Shown here one piece after another: positions 1 through 7,195 of a DNA stretch of 11,696 nucleotides. The notes beneath the pieces are model-generated. The model was not told the DNA's origin. It ran no database searches and saw only the letters and a list, made by a program, of their open reading frames with translations. The DNA comes from Planctomycetaceae bacterium (GTDB lineage: Bacteria; Planctomycetota; Planctomycetia; Pirellulales; Thermoguttaceae): the NCBI GenBank assembly GCA_031282385.1, contig JAITDV010000667.1, positions 1 to 11,696 on the forward strand. The letters run 5' to 3'. Each line of letters opens with the position of its first letter. Position 1 is the first letter of the stretch. The translations under genes were made by a program, and so were the position numbers.

Positions 1-119
1 TAAATTGCATTGCAAAACCAAAAATTTGTACTAAAAAAAGATACTCAAAAAAACTACTCGCGAATAATAAAAAATTTAATTTCACTCGTCAAGAGGGATT
101 TTAAAGTAGGAGCGGTATA
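1..119 (-). mobile_element. End of an IS630-like insertion sequence (left edge of window, copy 1)
   Basis: Read on the minus strand from position 119 downward, this stretch matches the start of the element at 11168 over about 110 bases, with a few substitutions and two short indels in A/T runs. The tip begins TATACCGCTCCTAC in both. The neighbouring sequence outside the tip differs between copies, which sets the boundary at 116-119. The right-hand copy is followed by a decayed IS630-type transposase, so this is inferred to be the corresponding end of a related element whose body lies outside the window. The tip lies inside the 3' end of the restriction endonuclease gene. Confidence 0.75.
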
Positions 120-777
120 AACTACGATACGATTTTATTAATTCCACACATTTATCTATATTTATATTGAAACAAGTAATAGTATTAACAGCAGATACAA
201 AAAACATAAATTCATAAATAGATATTTTATTTATATCGTTTTTTTGATAACGAAATAATTCTAAAAGAATATTAATATATCCTCCGAGCAAAAAATCTAA
301 TCCTTTTGAAAAAATAAATAAACGATTTTGCTGATTTGTCGTTGTAATAATTTTTTTGCCTTGAGTTGTAATAGAAACGTATTTGATATTTCCTCTTTGC
401 AAAGGTTCAATGATGTTTTTATTTTTATCGTAACGATTAATAAAACCCATTCTGTGAAAATCTACAAATAGATTCTTACGCATTGCGTCTTGTGTTCCAA
501 TACCTGTTTTTTTATATGCTTCATTACAAAATTGAGCGTATATTTTTTCTTCAGGTGTGTTTTGCTGTCTCTTAGCAATATCTTTATCACGTATTCGCAT
601 TAGAGAGTAATTTGGCGCATACTTATCAAGCAAGCTGAGTATGGTACACAAATCATCAATCGTATAACGGTTATGTTGAGACGACCATGAACCGCGATAA
701 TTATCATCTGCAATTCGATATTCAATAAATTCTAAAGCCTGGTTCCCGGGCGCAAAAGCTGTTATTGAGTTATTCAT
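82..777 (-). CDS. Type IIS restriction endonuclease, MboII/HpyAII-like, 3'-truncated by an IS
   Basis: The product is 231 residues from the ATG at 777. A TTG 21 bases upstream would add seven residues, but the ATG start overlaps the M1 stop by only 8 bases, the usual coupled arrangement. I identify it as the endonuclease mainly from context: it is the last gene of an M2-M1-R operon whose M1 is very close to M1.MboII. Residues 85-140 (around TGIGTQDAMRKNLFVDFHRM) look like a winged-helix DNA-binding segment. I see no PD-(D/E)XK or HNH catalytic motif. The last 11 residues (from Tyr221, ending FKIPLDE) and the TGA stop are encoded by IS sequence, so the native C-terminal part is missing. R.MboII is, as I recall, about 400 residues, and such a part would carry the nuclease domain. 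The gene is probably inactive as an endonuclease. Confidence 0.6.
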   Translation of the reverse strand: MNNSITAFAPGNQALEFIEYRIADDNYRGSWSSQHNRYTIDDLCTILSLLDKYAPNYSLMRIRDKDIAKRQQNTPEEKIYAQFCNEAYKKTGIGTQDAMRKNLFVDFHRMGFINRYDKNKNIIEPLQRGNIKYVSITTQGKKIITTTNQQNRLFIFSKGLDFLLGGYINILLELFRYQKNDINKISIYEFMFFVSAVNTITCFNINIDKCVELIKSYRSLYRSYFKIPLDE

Positions 778-1543
778 GGTTAATTTTTTGTTGTGCAAGT
801 TTTATATATGATAAGTTTGAATCTGCTCCAATAAAATTTCGTTCTAATTTTTTAGCGGCGATAGCAGTCGTTCCACTGCCAATAAAACAATCAAGAACTA
901 TATCACCTATATTTGAGCTTGCTTTAATAATTCTTTCTATCATAGCGAGCGGTTTAGGTGTTATATGCGGTAATTTTTGTACTTTTCCATTTACTTTTGT
1001 AACATGACGTTCACTTGGAAAATGCCAAACCTCACCACAAAATCGACCATTAGGGTTAGGAAACCAACGTTTTCCATTTTTCAATATCCCTTTTTTTGCT
1101 GCGTGGTCTATCCGTTCGGTAGATTCATACGGCACACGAATATCATCATAATTGAATGTATATTTTTTTGATTTTGTGAAAAACAAAATTGTTTCCTGAC
1201 CATTACTGTATTTTCTTTTACTTGAACCCAATCCATCCCGCTTATCCCAAGTAATCCAATTTTGGAATATTAACTTACGATGTGACAAATGTTGTAAAAT
1301 GAATGCCGAATTGTATGGAGTATTGAATATATAAACACTGCCAGTTTGTTTCAACTTAGGTAATAGAGCGTCAATCCACGAAAAAGTCCATTGAAAAAAA
1401 TCTGTTTCAGAAACAAATGTATCCCATTCTGCTTTACGCATATTGTAAGGTGGATCAATCACGGCTAAATCAATGCTACCATCATTGATTTTATTTAAAA
1501 ATTTAAAACAATCCAAATGATAAATTGAATTTATTGGTAACAT
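770..1543 (-). CDS. DNA adenine-N6 methyltransferase, M1.MboII-like (probable target GAAGA)
   Basis: The product is 257 residues, the usual length for M1.MboII relatives, and appears complete. It has the beta-class order: catalytic motif IV DPPY at residues 30-33 near the N-terminus, and the S-adenosylmethionine motif I (DCFIGSGTT, 218-226) near the C-terminus. The stretches NWITWDKRDG, GILKNGKRWFPNPNGR, CGEVWHF and HITPKP are, from memory, characteristic of M1.MboII and HpyAII methyltransferases, which methylate adenine in GAAGA. The ATG sits inside the end of the M2 gene (13-base overlap), and an AAGGA-like site lies 11 bases upstream, so translation is probably coupled to M2. With the endonuclease truncated, this may survive as an orphan methyltransferase affecting only the epigenome. 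The family call is firm; the exact target is inferred. Confidence 0.92.
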   Translation of the reverse strand: MLPINSIYHLDCFKFLNKINDGSIDLAVIDPPYNMRKAEWDTFVSETDFFQWTFSWIDALLPKLKQTGSVYIFNTPYNSAFILQHLSHRKLIFQNWITWDKRDGLGSSKRKYSNGQETILFFTKSKKYTFNYDDIRVPYESTERIDHAAKKGILKNGKRWFPNPNGRFCGEVWHFPSERHVTKVNGKVQKLPHITPKPLAMIERIIKASSNIGDIVLDCFIGSGTTAIAAKKLERNFIGADSNLSYIKLAQQKINHE

Positions 1544-1554
1544 TTTTCAAATAA

Positions 1555-1559
1555 TCCTT
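1555..1559 (-). promoter_or_regulatory. Shine-Dalgarno-like site for M1 methyltransferase
   Basis: AAGGA on the minus strand, 11 bases before the M1 ATG and inside the coding end of M2. It is one of few SD-like sites in the window; typA, the transketolase half and the thi fusion show none. It supports the ATG at 1543 as the start. Confidence 0.45.
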
Positions 1560-2184
1560 CATCAAGTTTTTGCATAATTATCGCTTCATACGAATCAGAA
1601 ACTTCATAACCAACAAAGTGTCTGCTACATTCCTTCGCTACCTTCAAAGTAGTTCCTGAGCCTGTGAAAGGGTCGAGTACAACATCACCAACGTAGGTAT
1701 AAAGTTTAACACAACGTCGAACGATCTCTTCCGGCATAATAGCGGCGTGTTTTCCGAACGCTAAATCATTTTTACCGGGTATCGGAATATTCCAAATTTG
1801 CTTTGTGTATTCGAGCCATTCTTTTTGCGTTAGTTTACTACTCTCTTTTATTTCTTGTGGTAAATTGTTTTCCGGTTTTCCATCTTTTACAAAAATGCTA
1901 ATGAATTCTACAGTATTTTGGGCGTAAAAATTACGGGGATATGGATAACTTCCAAACATAACTTTTTTGCTGGGATTTGTCCGATTCCAAATGTACATAT
2001 CAAGTAAAAATAATTTCGTGTTACGTAAAATTGAGTGTTTTATATCACTATCAATATCGAAAATATGTCGGTTATAATGTGTATTCATCGTATTTTTTAA
2101 CATGGGCATAAGCGGGCTATTAACTGCTAATTTTCCATTGGGTTTTAGCACTCTTTCACATTCTTTCCATACATACAACAACTC

Positions 2185-2188
2185 TTTT
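2185..2188 (-). other. Frameshift point in M2 methyltransferase
   Basis: A run of four A on the coding strand (TTTT on plus). Upstream frame: D-Y-I-K then R-V-V-V and stop. Downstream frame: K-E-L-L-Y-V-W-K-E-C, which is the continuation that leads to the PNGKL and GSGTT motifs. Removing one A makes a single open frame from 2404 to 1531. Confidence 0.8.
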
Positions 2189-2481
2189 GATATAGTCTTC
2201 ATAATCCGCAACATCACCAATTTGACCTAATTTTTGGTCACTGTGGGTTTCCTGTTGATAACCATCAAGCGAATAATCCTTGATGTTAAAATATGGCGGA
2301 CTCGTAACGATTAAATGTACAGAATTATCCGGCAATTCCGACATATTGCGAGAATCAACAAAGAAAACTTTATCTAAATAATTCGGTTTAGATTGACGTC
2401 TCATCTATAATCAGCAAAAATAGGTTCTAATAGGAAGGGATAAAATCAATAATTCAAGTATCATAGTGGTTCGTGTTCTTT

Positions 2482-2700
2482 CTACAAAGCTTCCATTCTA
2501 ATCACTTCCATCAATTTTTCAATCACCGTCTCAACCGCAATAACACCGAGTTCACCTTCTTTTCTGCTTCGTAATGCTAGCGTATTTGATTCGGATTCTT
2601 TGGCTCCGACAACGGCTAAATACGGAACAAGATCAAGTCTTACTTCACGGATTTTGGTGTCGCTTTTTTCGTTGCACAAATCTGTGGTTGCGCGGATATT
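2482..2700 (-). pseudogene. thrS: C-terminal fragment of threonyl-tRNA synthetase
   Basis: The frame encodes about 72 residues (NIRATTDLCNEKSDTKIREV...) that match the C-terminal end of the anticodon-binding domain of threonyl-tRNA synthetase, where the family reads approximately DLRNEKI-YKIRE, then PY-LVVG-KE, then V--R--GE-LG. Here these are DLCNEKSDTKIRE, VPYLAVVGAKESE and LALRSRKEGELGVIAVE. The natural C-terminus appears present (TAG at 2482), but an in-frame TAA at 2701-2703 ends the similarity on the upstream side. The catalytic core, which needs about 500 more residues, is absent, and the palindromic element at 2711 begins 10 bases further on. This is a remnant and cannot charge tRNA. 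A functional copy must lie elsewhere if the organism is free-living. Confidence 0.82.
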
Positions 2701-2710
2701 TTATATTCGT

Positions 2711-2842
2711 AATATTTCAGTGGAATTTGTCGTAACTATTCAGCGCAGTAGAGGCGTAATGCTTTGCGTCTCTACGAAAAACGCATCTATTCGGTTGTAT
2801 TAATACGACTGAATAATTACGAAATTCGAGTGAAATGATATT
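2711..2842. repeat. Palindromic MITE-like element with nested hairpin
   Basis: The arms at about 2711-2742 and 2808-2842 are imperfect inverted repeats: AATATTTCAGTGG..., CGTAACTATTCAG on the left; the reverse complement of the right arm reads AATATCATTTCACTCG..., CGTAATTATTCAG. Between them lie a 9-bp stem (GTAGAGGCG with CGTCTCTAC, 2748-2775, one G-T pair) and a near-perfect 16-base palindrome (GTTGTATTAATACGAC, 2794-2809). No coding potential is seen. It abuts the truncated edge of the thrS remnant, so insertion or associated deletion is a plausible cause of that truncation. Confidence 0.65.
2748..2775. repeat. Hairpin inside palindromic element
   Basis: GTAGAGGCG pairs with CGTCTCTAC across a 10-base loop (TAATGCTTTG). 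Compact stems of this GTAGAG...CTCTAC type occur as dispersed palindromes in several bacterial genomes; whether this belongs to a known family is not determined. Confidence 0.65.
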
Positions 2843-2914
2843 TTTTTCAGTGTTTTTGTCTGTTATATTTGGTTTATAAACTTTAGACTTTTGCGCAACA
2901 AAAAAACAATTTAA

Positions 2915-4732
2915 TCAAGATTTTCTATTTGCTCTTTTACGGTCAATTTCTTTTAGTATAATTTTTCGCAGGCGGATTATTGACGGAGTTACTTCTACAA
3001 GTTCGTCTTCTTCAATAAATTCCAGTGCTTCTTCTAAAGTGAATTTTTTTGCGGGTTTTAAGATAATGTTTCTGTCGCTTCCTGAAGCTCTCATGTTGGT
3101 CAATTTTTTTTCTTTTGTCGGGTTTACATCCATGTCTTCGTTTCTTGAATTTTCGCCGACGATCATACCTTCGTAAACAACCTCGCCGGGAGAAACATGC
3201 GGTTCAGATCGTGCCTGGAGTGAATCCAACGCAAAAGCGTTTGCTTTGCCGTTGACCATTGAAACCAGAACGCCCGTCGAGCGACCCGGAATAGCTTCTT
3301 CGCGCGGCTTATAACCTTCAAAACGATGATTTATAACTGCATTGCCTTGTGTTGCCATCAACAATCTTGTCCTCAAACCAATCAAACCGCGTGCAGGAAT
3401 AGAAAATTTGATAATTGTTATTTCGTTACGATTATTCATTTCTAAAACTTGTCCTCGTCGTGTACCAACCATTTCCATTACAGGTCCCGTTTGGTTCTCC
3501 GGCACTTCAATAACAAGCGTTTCAAAAGGTTCTTCGATTACGCCGTTATTGTTACGATAAATCACTTCGGGTTTCCCGATTGATAGTTCGTATCCTTCAC
3601 GCCGCATTGTTTCAATTAGAACCGACAAATGCAACACCCCACGTCCCGCAACCGAAAATAACTCCGTCCCCTCTATCGGCTCAACACGAAGCGCAACATT
3701 CCGCTCAAGCTCACGCAATAACCGTTCCCGCAAATGACGACTTGTTACAAATTTGCCCTCCTTGCCGCCAAGCGGAGAATTATTGATGCCGAATGTCATC
3801 TTGAGTGTCGGTTCGTCAACATGAATTCGGGGCAACGGATTAGGATATAATGGCGGACAAATCGTATCGCCGATTTCAATTTCTGTCAAACCTACAACCG
3901 CAGCAATATCACCTGCATCAACCTCATGTACTTCAGTTCTGCCGAGATTGTTGAATGTGTAGAGTTGTGCGATTTTACCTGAAATTTGTTTGTCGTTCCT
4001 TTGCATCATAACAACATTCATTCCCTTGCGTATTGTTCCGGCATGGACTTTGCCGATAGCTATCCGACCAACAAACTCCGACCACGCAATCGTAGTTACA
4101 AGCATTTGAAGCGATGCGCCGATTTCTACCTCCGGCGCAGGTATCTTTGTAAGAATCAAATCCATAAGCGGCAAAATCGAATCTGTACGTACCGCGGGAT
4201 CAGTTGTCGCGTAACCTTCTTTCGTACTGGCAAAAAGATATGGGAAATCGGCGGCTTCATCGCTTGCGCCAAGTTGCAAAAACAAGTCGAACATCTCATT
4301 GACAACCTCATAAGCCCGCGCATCCTTGCGGTCAATTTTATTAACAACAACTATCGGTCGTAAACCGACCTCTAACGCCTTGCCCAAAACAAACCGAGTC
4401 TGCGGCATCGGTCCTTCAGCCGCGTCAACAAGCACAAGACAACCATCCGCCATACTCAACACCCGCTCAACCTCGCCGCCAAAATCAGCATGACCAGGCG
4501 TGTCAATAATATTTATTTTCACTCCCTTGTAAGGTATGGCAATATTTTTAGCAAGAATAGTTATTCCGCGCTCGCGTTCAAGATCATTTGAATCGAGAAT
4601 TTGTTCGCCTGTCAATTGTGCGTCACGAAATTGACCGCTTTGACGAAGCATACAATCAACAAGAGTTGTCTTACCATGATCAACATGTGCGATAATCGCG
4701 ATATTTCTAATATCGTTCCTAATCTGTGGCAT
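2915..4732 (-). CDS. typA: Ribosome-associated translational GTPase BipA/TypA
   Basis: The product is 605 residues, full length for BipA (about 600-615). The GTPase domain shows G1 AHVDHGKTT (15-23), switch I RGITI (55-59), G3 DTPGH (77-81) and G4 NKID (131-134), with a G5-like AST around 168. Beta-barrel and EF-G-like domains follow, then the BipA-specific C-terminal domain with PTKEKKLTNMRAS and a basic tail (LKEIDRKRANRKS). BipA binds the 70S ribosome and helps 50S assembly and stress or cold adaptation in other bacteria. The ATG at 4732 is the only sensible start, since the protein begins PQIRNDIRNIAIIAHVDHG as in the family. No Shine-Dalgarno site precedes it. It stands alone, 252 bases from the transketolase gene upstream, with a dispersed repeat between. 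Nothing suggests decay. Confidence 0.97.
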   Translation of the reverse strand: MPQIRNDIRNIAIIAHVDHGKTTLVDCMLRQSGQFRDAQLTGEQILDSNDLERERGITILAKNIAIPYKGVKINIIDTPGHADFGGEVERVLSMADGCLVLVDAAEGPMPQTRFVLGKALEVGLRPIVVVNKIDRKDARAYEVVNEMFDLFLQLGASDEAADFPYLFASTKEGYATTDPAVRTDSILPLMDLILTKIPAPEVEIGASLQMLVTTIAWSEFVGRIAIGKVHAGTIRKGMNVVMMQRNDKQISGKIAQLYTFNNLGRTEVHEVDAGDIAAVVGLTEIEIGDTICPPLYPNPLPRIHVDEPTLKMTFGINNSPLGGKEGKFVTSRHLRERLLRELERNVALRVEPIEGTELFSVAGRGVLHLSVLIETMRREGYELSIGKPEVIYRNNNGVIEEPFETLVIEVPENQTGPVMEMVGTRRGQVLEMNNRNEITIIKFSIPARGLIGLRTRLLMATQGNAVINHRFEGYKPREEAIPGRSTGVLVSMVNGKANAFALDSLQARSEPHVSPGEVVYEGMIVGENSRNEDMDVNPTKEKKLTNMRASGSDRNIILKPAKKFTLEEALEFIEEDELVEVTPSIIRLRKIILKEIDRKRANRKS

Positions 4733-4813
4733 CGTTCAATTTTTTATTTTGTTATTTATCGTTTCAATAATTATTTCTTTGGAAATATTCAATATCTATA
4801 AAAGTTTTCTACC

Positions 4814-4918
4814 TTTTAAACTGTTCACACTTTAAATTTCCTTCACCACCGCCTGTTTACCTATCGGAAAGCAGGCTCCTACGCTCTTGAGTCACGCAAT
4901 TTATATTACGAACAGTAT
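4814..4918 (+). repeat. Dispersed stem-loop element, copy A1
   Basis: About 105 bases starting TTTTAAACTGTTCACACTTT, with a stem GCCTG (4851-4855) and CAGGC (4872-4876) around a loop containing CCTATCGG, then CGCTCTTGAGTCACGCAATTTA. The same order of blocks recurs at 6103 and 8104, and the first ~60 bases recur inverted at 6331-6392. This copy lies between typA and the transketolase half, both on the minus strand. Confidence 0.8.
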
Positions 4919-4984
4919 AAGGGCTGCATATTTGTAGAAAACGTAATTTTTTCTTGGCAAGTTAGCGGTAGGAAATAGACAAGA

Positions 4985-5902
4985 TTATTTTTTTTTGTAT
5001 TCCATTGAATCGTAGAATTTTTTGTACTCGGCTTTTTCGTTTTGGCTGGTGAATCTTACGTAATGGAATTTTGGGTATCGGTATTTTAATATATCAATTC
5101 CTCGGCATGGATCGGTTTGGCAAAGTACGAATGTTGGTTCTTGTGCAGGTTGTTTTTTTCCGATTTTCGCTAACACGTCTATATCGTGTCCATCAACCCG
5201 ATACACTCGTGCGCCGAATGATTTTAATCTTTTGTGAAATGGTTCAATATTCATTACGTTTGACATTATACCGTCACATTGGTAACCGTTCATATCAACA
5301 TAAATTAACATGTTACCAAGTTTATGAAAACTTGCGGCTTGTACTGCTTCCCAAAATTCGCCTGATTGACATTCGCCGTCTGACATTAGCATAACAACTC
5401 GTCCAGTTTCACCAATAGTTTTTCTTGCCCAAGCGATTCCTGCCGCCTGGCTGATTCCTTGACCGAGCGAACCTGTTGTGACTTCCATGCCGGGCGAATG
5501 CTCTGCGCCGATCATTTCAACACGGCTGCCGTCTTTATCATATTGTTCCATGCCGGTTTCGTCCATTCGTTTAGCTTCGATCAATGCGGCATAAAGAACC
5601 AATGCGTATTGTGCGGGTGAGAGAATAAAATTATCACATTCCCATCGTCCAGCACCGTTGTATTCGGCGCCGGTAACTGCGGCTACGCCGGATTTTGGGG
5701 GTTCGTTGAATTTCGTTGGCAAAATAGGGCGCTCAAGCGGAGCAAGCCGTAAAATTTTACCGTAAAGTGTTGCGAATATTTCAGCTGACGAACAAGCTTG
5801 ACTCAAATAACCGCCATTACGCGCAATTGTATGAGCAAGTACACGCCGCCGAATCCCGTAAGCCATTCGTTTAACGAGGAATTTCCATTTATCAGAACTC
5901 AT
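4985..5902 (-). CDS. Transketolase N-terminal (ThDP-binding) half, orphan and with altered active-site residues
   Basis: The product is 305 residues and corresponds to the pyrophosphate-binding domain of split transketolases. Residues 29-48 (NGGYLSQACSSAEIFATLYG) and 134-149 (EHSPGMEVTTGSLGQG) are family signatures. The ThDP/Mg motif, normally GDGE followed by Asn, is SDGE (174-177) with Asn205. The usual SKGH segment reads SPAQYA (95-100), so the histidine there is glutamine. The C-terminal half with the pyrimidine domain, usually adjacent in split enzymes, is not in this window: the flanks are non-coding on both sides. The enzyme would move two-carbon units in the pentose phosphate pathway, but only with a partner. 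The frame is intact, arguing for selection, so a related non-canonical ThDP enzyme is possible. The start at 5902 gives the family N-terminus; no SD site is visible. Confidence 0.85.
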   Translation of the reverse strand: MSSDKWKFLVKRMAYGIRRRVLAHTIARNGGYLSQACSSAEIFATLYGKILRLAPLERPILPTKFNEPPKSGVAAVTGAEYNGAGRWECDNFILSPAQYALVLYAALIEAKRMDETGMEQYDKDGSRVEMIGAEHSPGMEVTTGSLGQGISQAAGIAWARKTIGETGRVVMLMSDGECQSGEFWEAVQAASFHKLGNMLIYVDMNGYQCDGIMSNVMNIEPFHKRLKSFGARVYRVDGHDIDVLAKIGKKQPAQEPTFVLCQTDPCRGIDILKYRYPKFHYVRFTSQNEKAEYKKFYDSMEYKKK

Positions 5903-5911
5903 TTGATTTGC

Positions 5912-5936
5912 AATTTCTAATTTCTAATTTCTAATT
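5912..5936. repeat. Short tandem repeat, 7-base unit
   Basis: AATTTCT occurs three times in tandem plus a partial unit, 10 bases upstream of the transketolase-half start codon. It lies where a leader or ribosome-binding region would be. A repeat-number change could alter spacing of upstream signals, but nothing here demonstrates this. Confidence 0.75.
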
Positions 5937-6102
5937 AAATTTTTTGTGTAACGATTTTTTTCTACGTTTATTTTTGCGAAGTATAGCTAATTCAAAAAAC
6001 AAAGCAATCTAACAACAAGAAAAACAAAAAAATTCAGAAATAATTAAAAATAGCTTTAACGATTATAACGGTTGCACAGTCAAAATAACCAACAAGACAG
6101 AA
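5937..6102. other. AT-rich intergenic spacer between divergent genes
   Basis: The 495-base gap between the transketolase half (minus) and the GNAT gene (plus) must hold both promoters. This part shows no gene and no clear motif. The rest of the gap is taken by an inverted pair of dispersed elements (6103-6210 and 6331-6392). Confidence 0.5.
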
Positions 6103-6210
6103 TTTTAAACAGTTCACACTTTAAATTTCGTTTGCTGCCGCCTGCTTACTTATCATAAAACAGGCTTTTACGCTCTTGAGTCGCGCAATTTATGGTACGG
6201 ACAATATATA
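6103..6210 (+). repeat. Dispersed stem-loop element, copy A2
   Basis: Same block order as A1: TTTTAAACAGTTCACACTTT, the stem GCCTG/CAGGC (6140-6144 and 6161-6165), then TACGCTCTTGAGTCGCGCAATTTAT. Together with the inverted A3 copy it forms a structure of about 290 bases (6103-6392) with long terminal inverted repeats, which resembles a complete MITE. Confidence 0.8.
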
Positions 6211-6228
6211 TTTTGCGTTTGATATTGT

Positions 6229-6256
6229 TTGATTATTACTTTGTTTATATTATAAT
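6229..6256 (+). promoter_or_regulatory. Possible sigma70-type promoter toward the GNAT gene
   Basis: TTGATT, a 16-base spacer, then TATAAT. It sits between the A2 and A3 repeats, about 140 bases before the GNAT start. In DNA this AT-rich, chance matches are common, so this is tentative. Confidence 0.3.
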
Positions 6257-6330
6257 TTATTTTTATTGTGTTATTTGATTGAGGCTAGGATATGTTGTTT
6301 AGGAAAAAATTAAAACTTTACTGTTATAAA

Positions 6331-6392
6331 TAGGCTTTCCGATAGGTAATCAGGCGAAGGTAAAGGCAATTTAAAGTGTAAACAGTTTAAAA
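6331..6392 (-). repeat. Dispersed stem-loop element, copy A3 (inverted, partial)
   Basis: Read on the minus strand: GTTTTAAACTGTTTACACTTT, then CGCCTGATTACCTATCGGAAAGCC. It matches the first 60 bases of the other copies but lacks the CGCTCTTGAGTC block. It ends 5 bases before the first ATG of the GNAT gene, so that gene's leader is element-derived. Confidence 0.75.
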
Positions 6393-6397
6393 CATTC

Positions 6398-7129
6398 ATG
6401 TTAAAAATATTTCGTAAAATATTAATTTGTTTCTCTCTGCTTTTTCGCGGACAATTTTTCATATTATGTCAAGCGATTTCTGCGGCGTTTATTCCTGCTT
6501 GTTTTTTTGGCATGAATAAACAAATTTTCTATAAATTGAACCGCAAAAAACAACCCCCCAACAATATTACAGATGAACTCAGTATTGTTACCGGTACGGA
6601 AAAATTAGTTGTTGAAACCGTAAAAGATCTTTATGCGGGCAATTCTGAGACTCTTGAGTTTTATGAAAATTTTTATCGTAATGGAATTGAACTTTGGGCG
6701 GCTAAGTTGGGAGAAAGAGTTGTTGGTTCTGTTTGGCTTTACACCGGTACATATCTTGCTAACTGGGAAGGTTACGATGCGTCGCTTTTACGAATTGGCG
6801 TAGAACCGACGGCGAAATTTTTTGCTAATGGTTTTGTTGATTCTGCGTATCGCGGGCAAAGAATTTTTCCGGCAATTGTTGCTTTTTGTACGTCGGTTTA
6901 TCGGGACAATGAATTTTATTCAAGTGTTGACGAGTTAAATTGTACTTCAGTGAGGGCGCATGAACGAATTGGTTTTGGGCGTTGTGCGGTTGCTTATTAT
7001 ATTCGTTTGGGTTGGCGAGCGTATTGCATTTTTTTTAACAAAGACAACAACAATCATTGGCAATGGAGTTGTTTTAGGTTACCGCGAGGTGTTGCGGTAC
7101 CAGTTGCAATCTCAAATAAACTCTCCTAA
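6398..7129 (+). CDS. GNAT-family N-acetyltransferase
   Basis: The product is 243 residues from the first ATG, or 205 from the ATG at 6512 (MNKQIFYKLN), a more typical GNAT start. The first 38 residues are strongly hydrophobic, could be a membrane anchor or signal, and may simply be an untranslated extension. Residues 62-120 form the N-terminal GNAT strands (ELWAAKLGERVVGSVWLY). The acetyl-CoA loop is FVDSAYRGQRIFPAIV (146-161; the family pattern is R/Q-x-x-G-x-G/A). The C-terminal motif is NCTSVRAHERIGF (181-193), matching N-x-x-S-x-x-x-x-x-x-x-GF. The acceptor substrate cannot be told. The 3' part after residue 210 is less typical and asparagine-rich. It is followed 66 bases later by the phosphatase-domain gene on the same strand and could be co-transcribed with it. 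Confidence 0.75.
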   Translation: MLKIFRKILICFSLLFRGQFFILCQAISAAFIPACFFGMNKQIFYKLNRKKQPPNNITDELSIVTGTEKLVVETVKDLYAGNSETLEFYENFYRNGIELWAAKLGERVVGSVWLYTGTYLANWEGYDASLLRIGVEPTAKFFANGFVDSAYRGQRIFPAIVAFCTSVYRDNEFYSSVDELNCTSVRAHERIGFGRCAVAYYIRLGWRAYCIFFNKDNNNHWQWSCFRLPRGVAVPVAISNKLS

Positions 7130-7195
7130 AATTCAAATTGCCGTCAAAAATATCTTCCAAAAAAACTTGCCCTTCAATAACAACATGTTTACAAA

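Larger units (their letters stand above)
1531..2404 (-). pseudogene. DNA cytosine-N4-type methyltransferase (M2 of MboII-like system), one-base frameshift
   Basis: Two reading frames together encode one methyltransferase of about 290 residues. The first frame (from the ATG at 2404) carries the catalytic TSPPYFNIK (Pro-Pro-Tyr at residues 36-38), typical of m4C enzymes. It ends 25 codons after the expected crossover, in unrelated sequence. The second frame continues with KELLYVWKECERVLKPNGKL and carries the AdoMet motif DPFTGSGTT near the C-terminus. The frames join if one base is removed from the AAAA run at 2185-2188 (minus strand ATCAAAAGAG to ATCAAAGAG). The protein would be the M2 partner that modifies the other strand of an asymmetric site. 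It may be a true pseudogene, a sequencing error, or, less likely, a +1 recoding site; I see no known slippery signal. It begins the operon and overlaps M1 by 13 bases. Confidence 0.85.

Noticed and set aside
2185..2188. Programmed frameshifting in M2
   Set aside because: The needed shift is +1, and the site lacks a stop codon at the shift point, a slippery heptamer or an obvious downstream structure; a mutation or sequencing error is simpler.
3986..4363. Plus-strand open frame of 125 codons inside typA
   Set aside because: It lies antisense within a fully conserved typA and shows no recognisable motif; it is a shadow of the coding strand. The same applies to other antisense frames in the transketolase half and the thi fusion.
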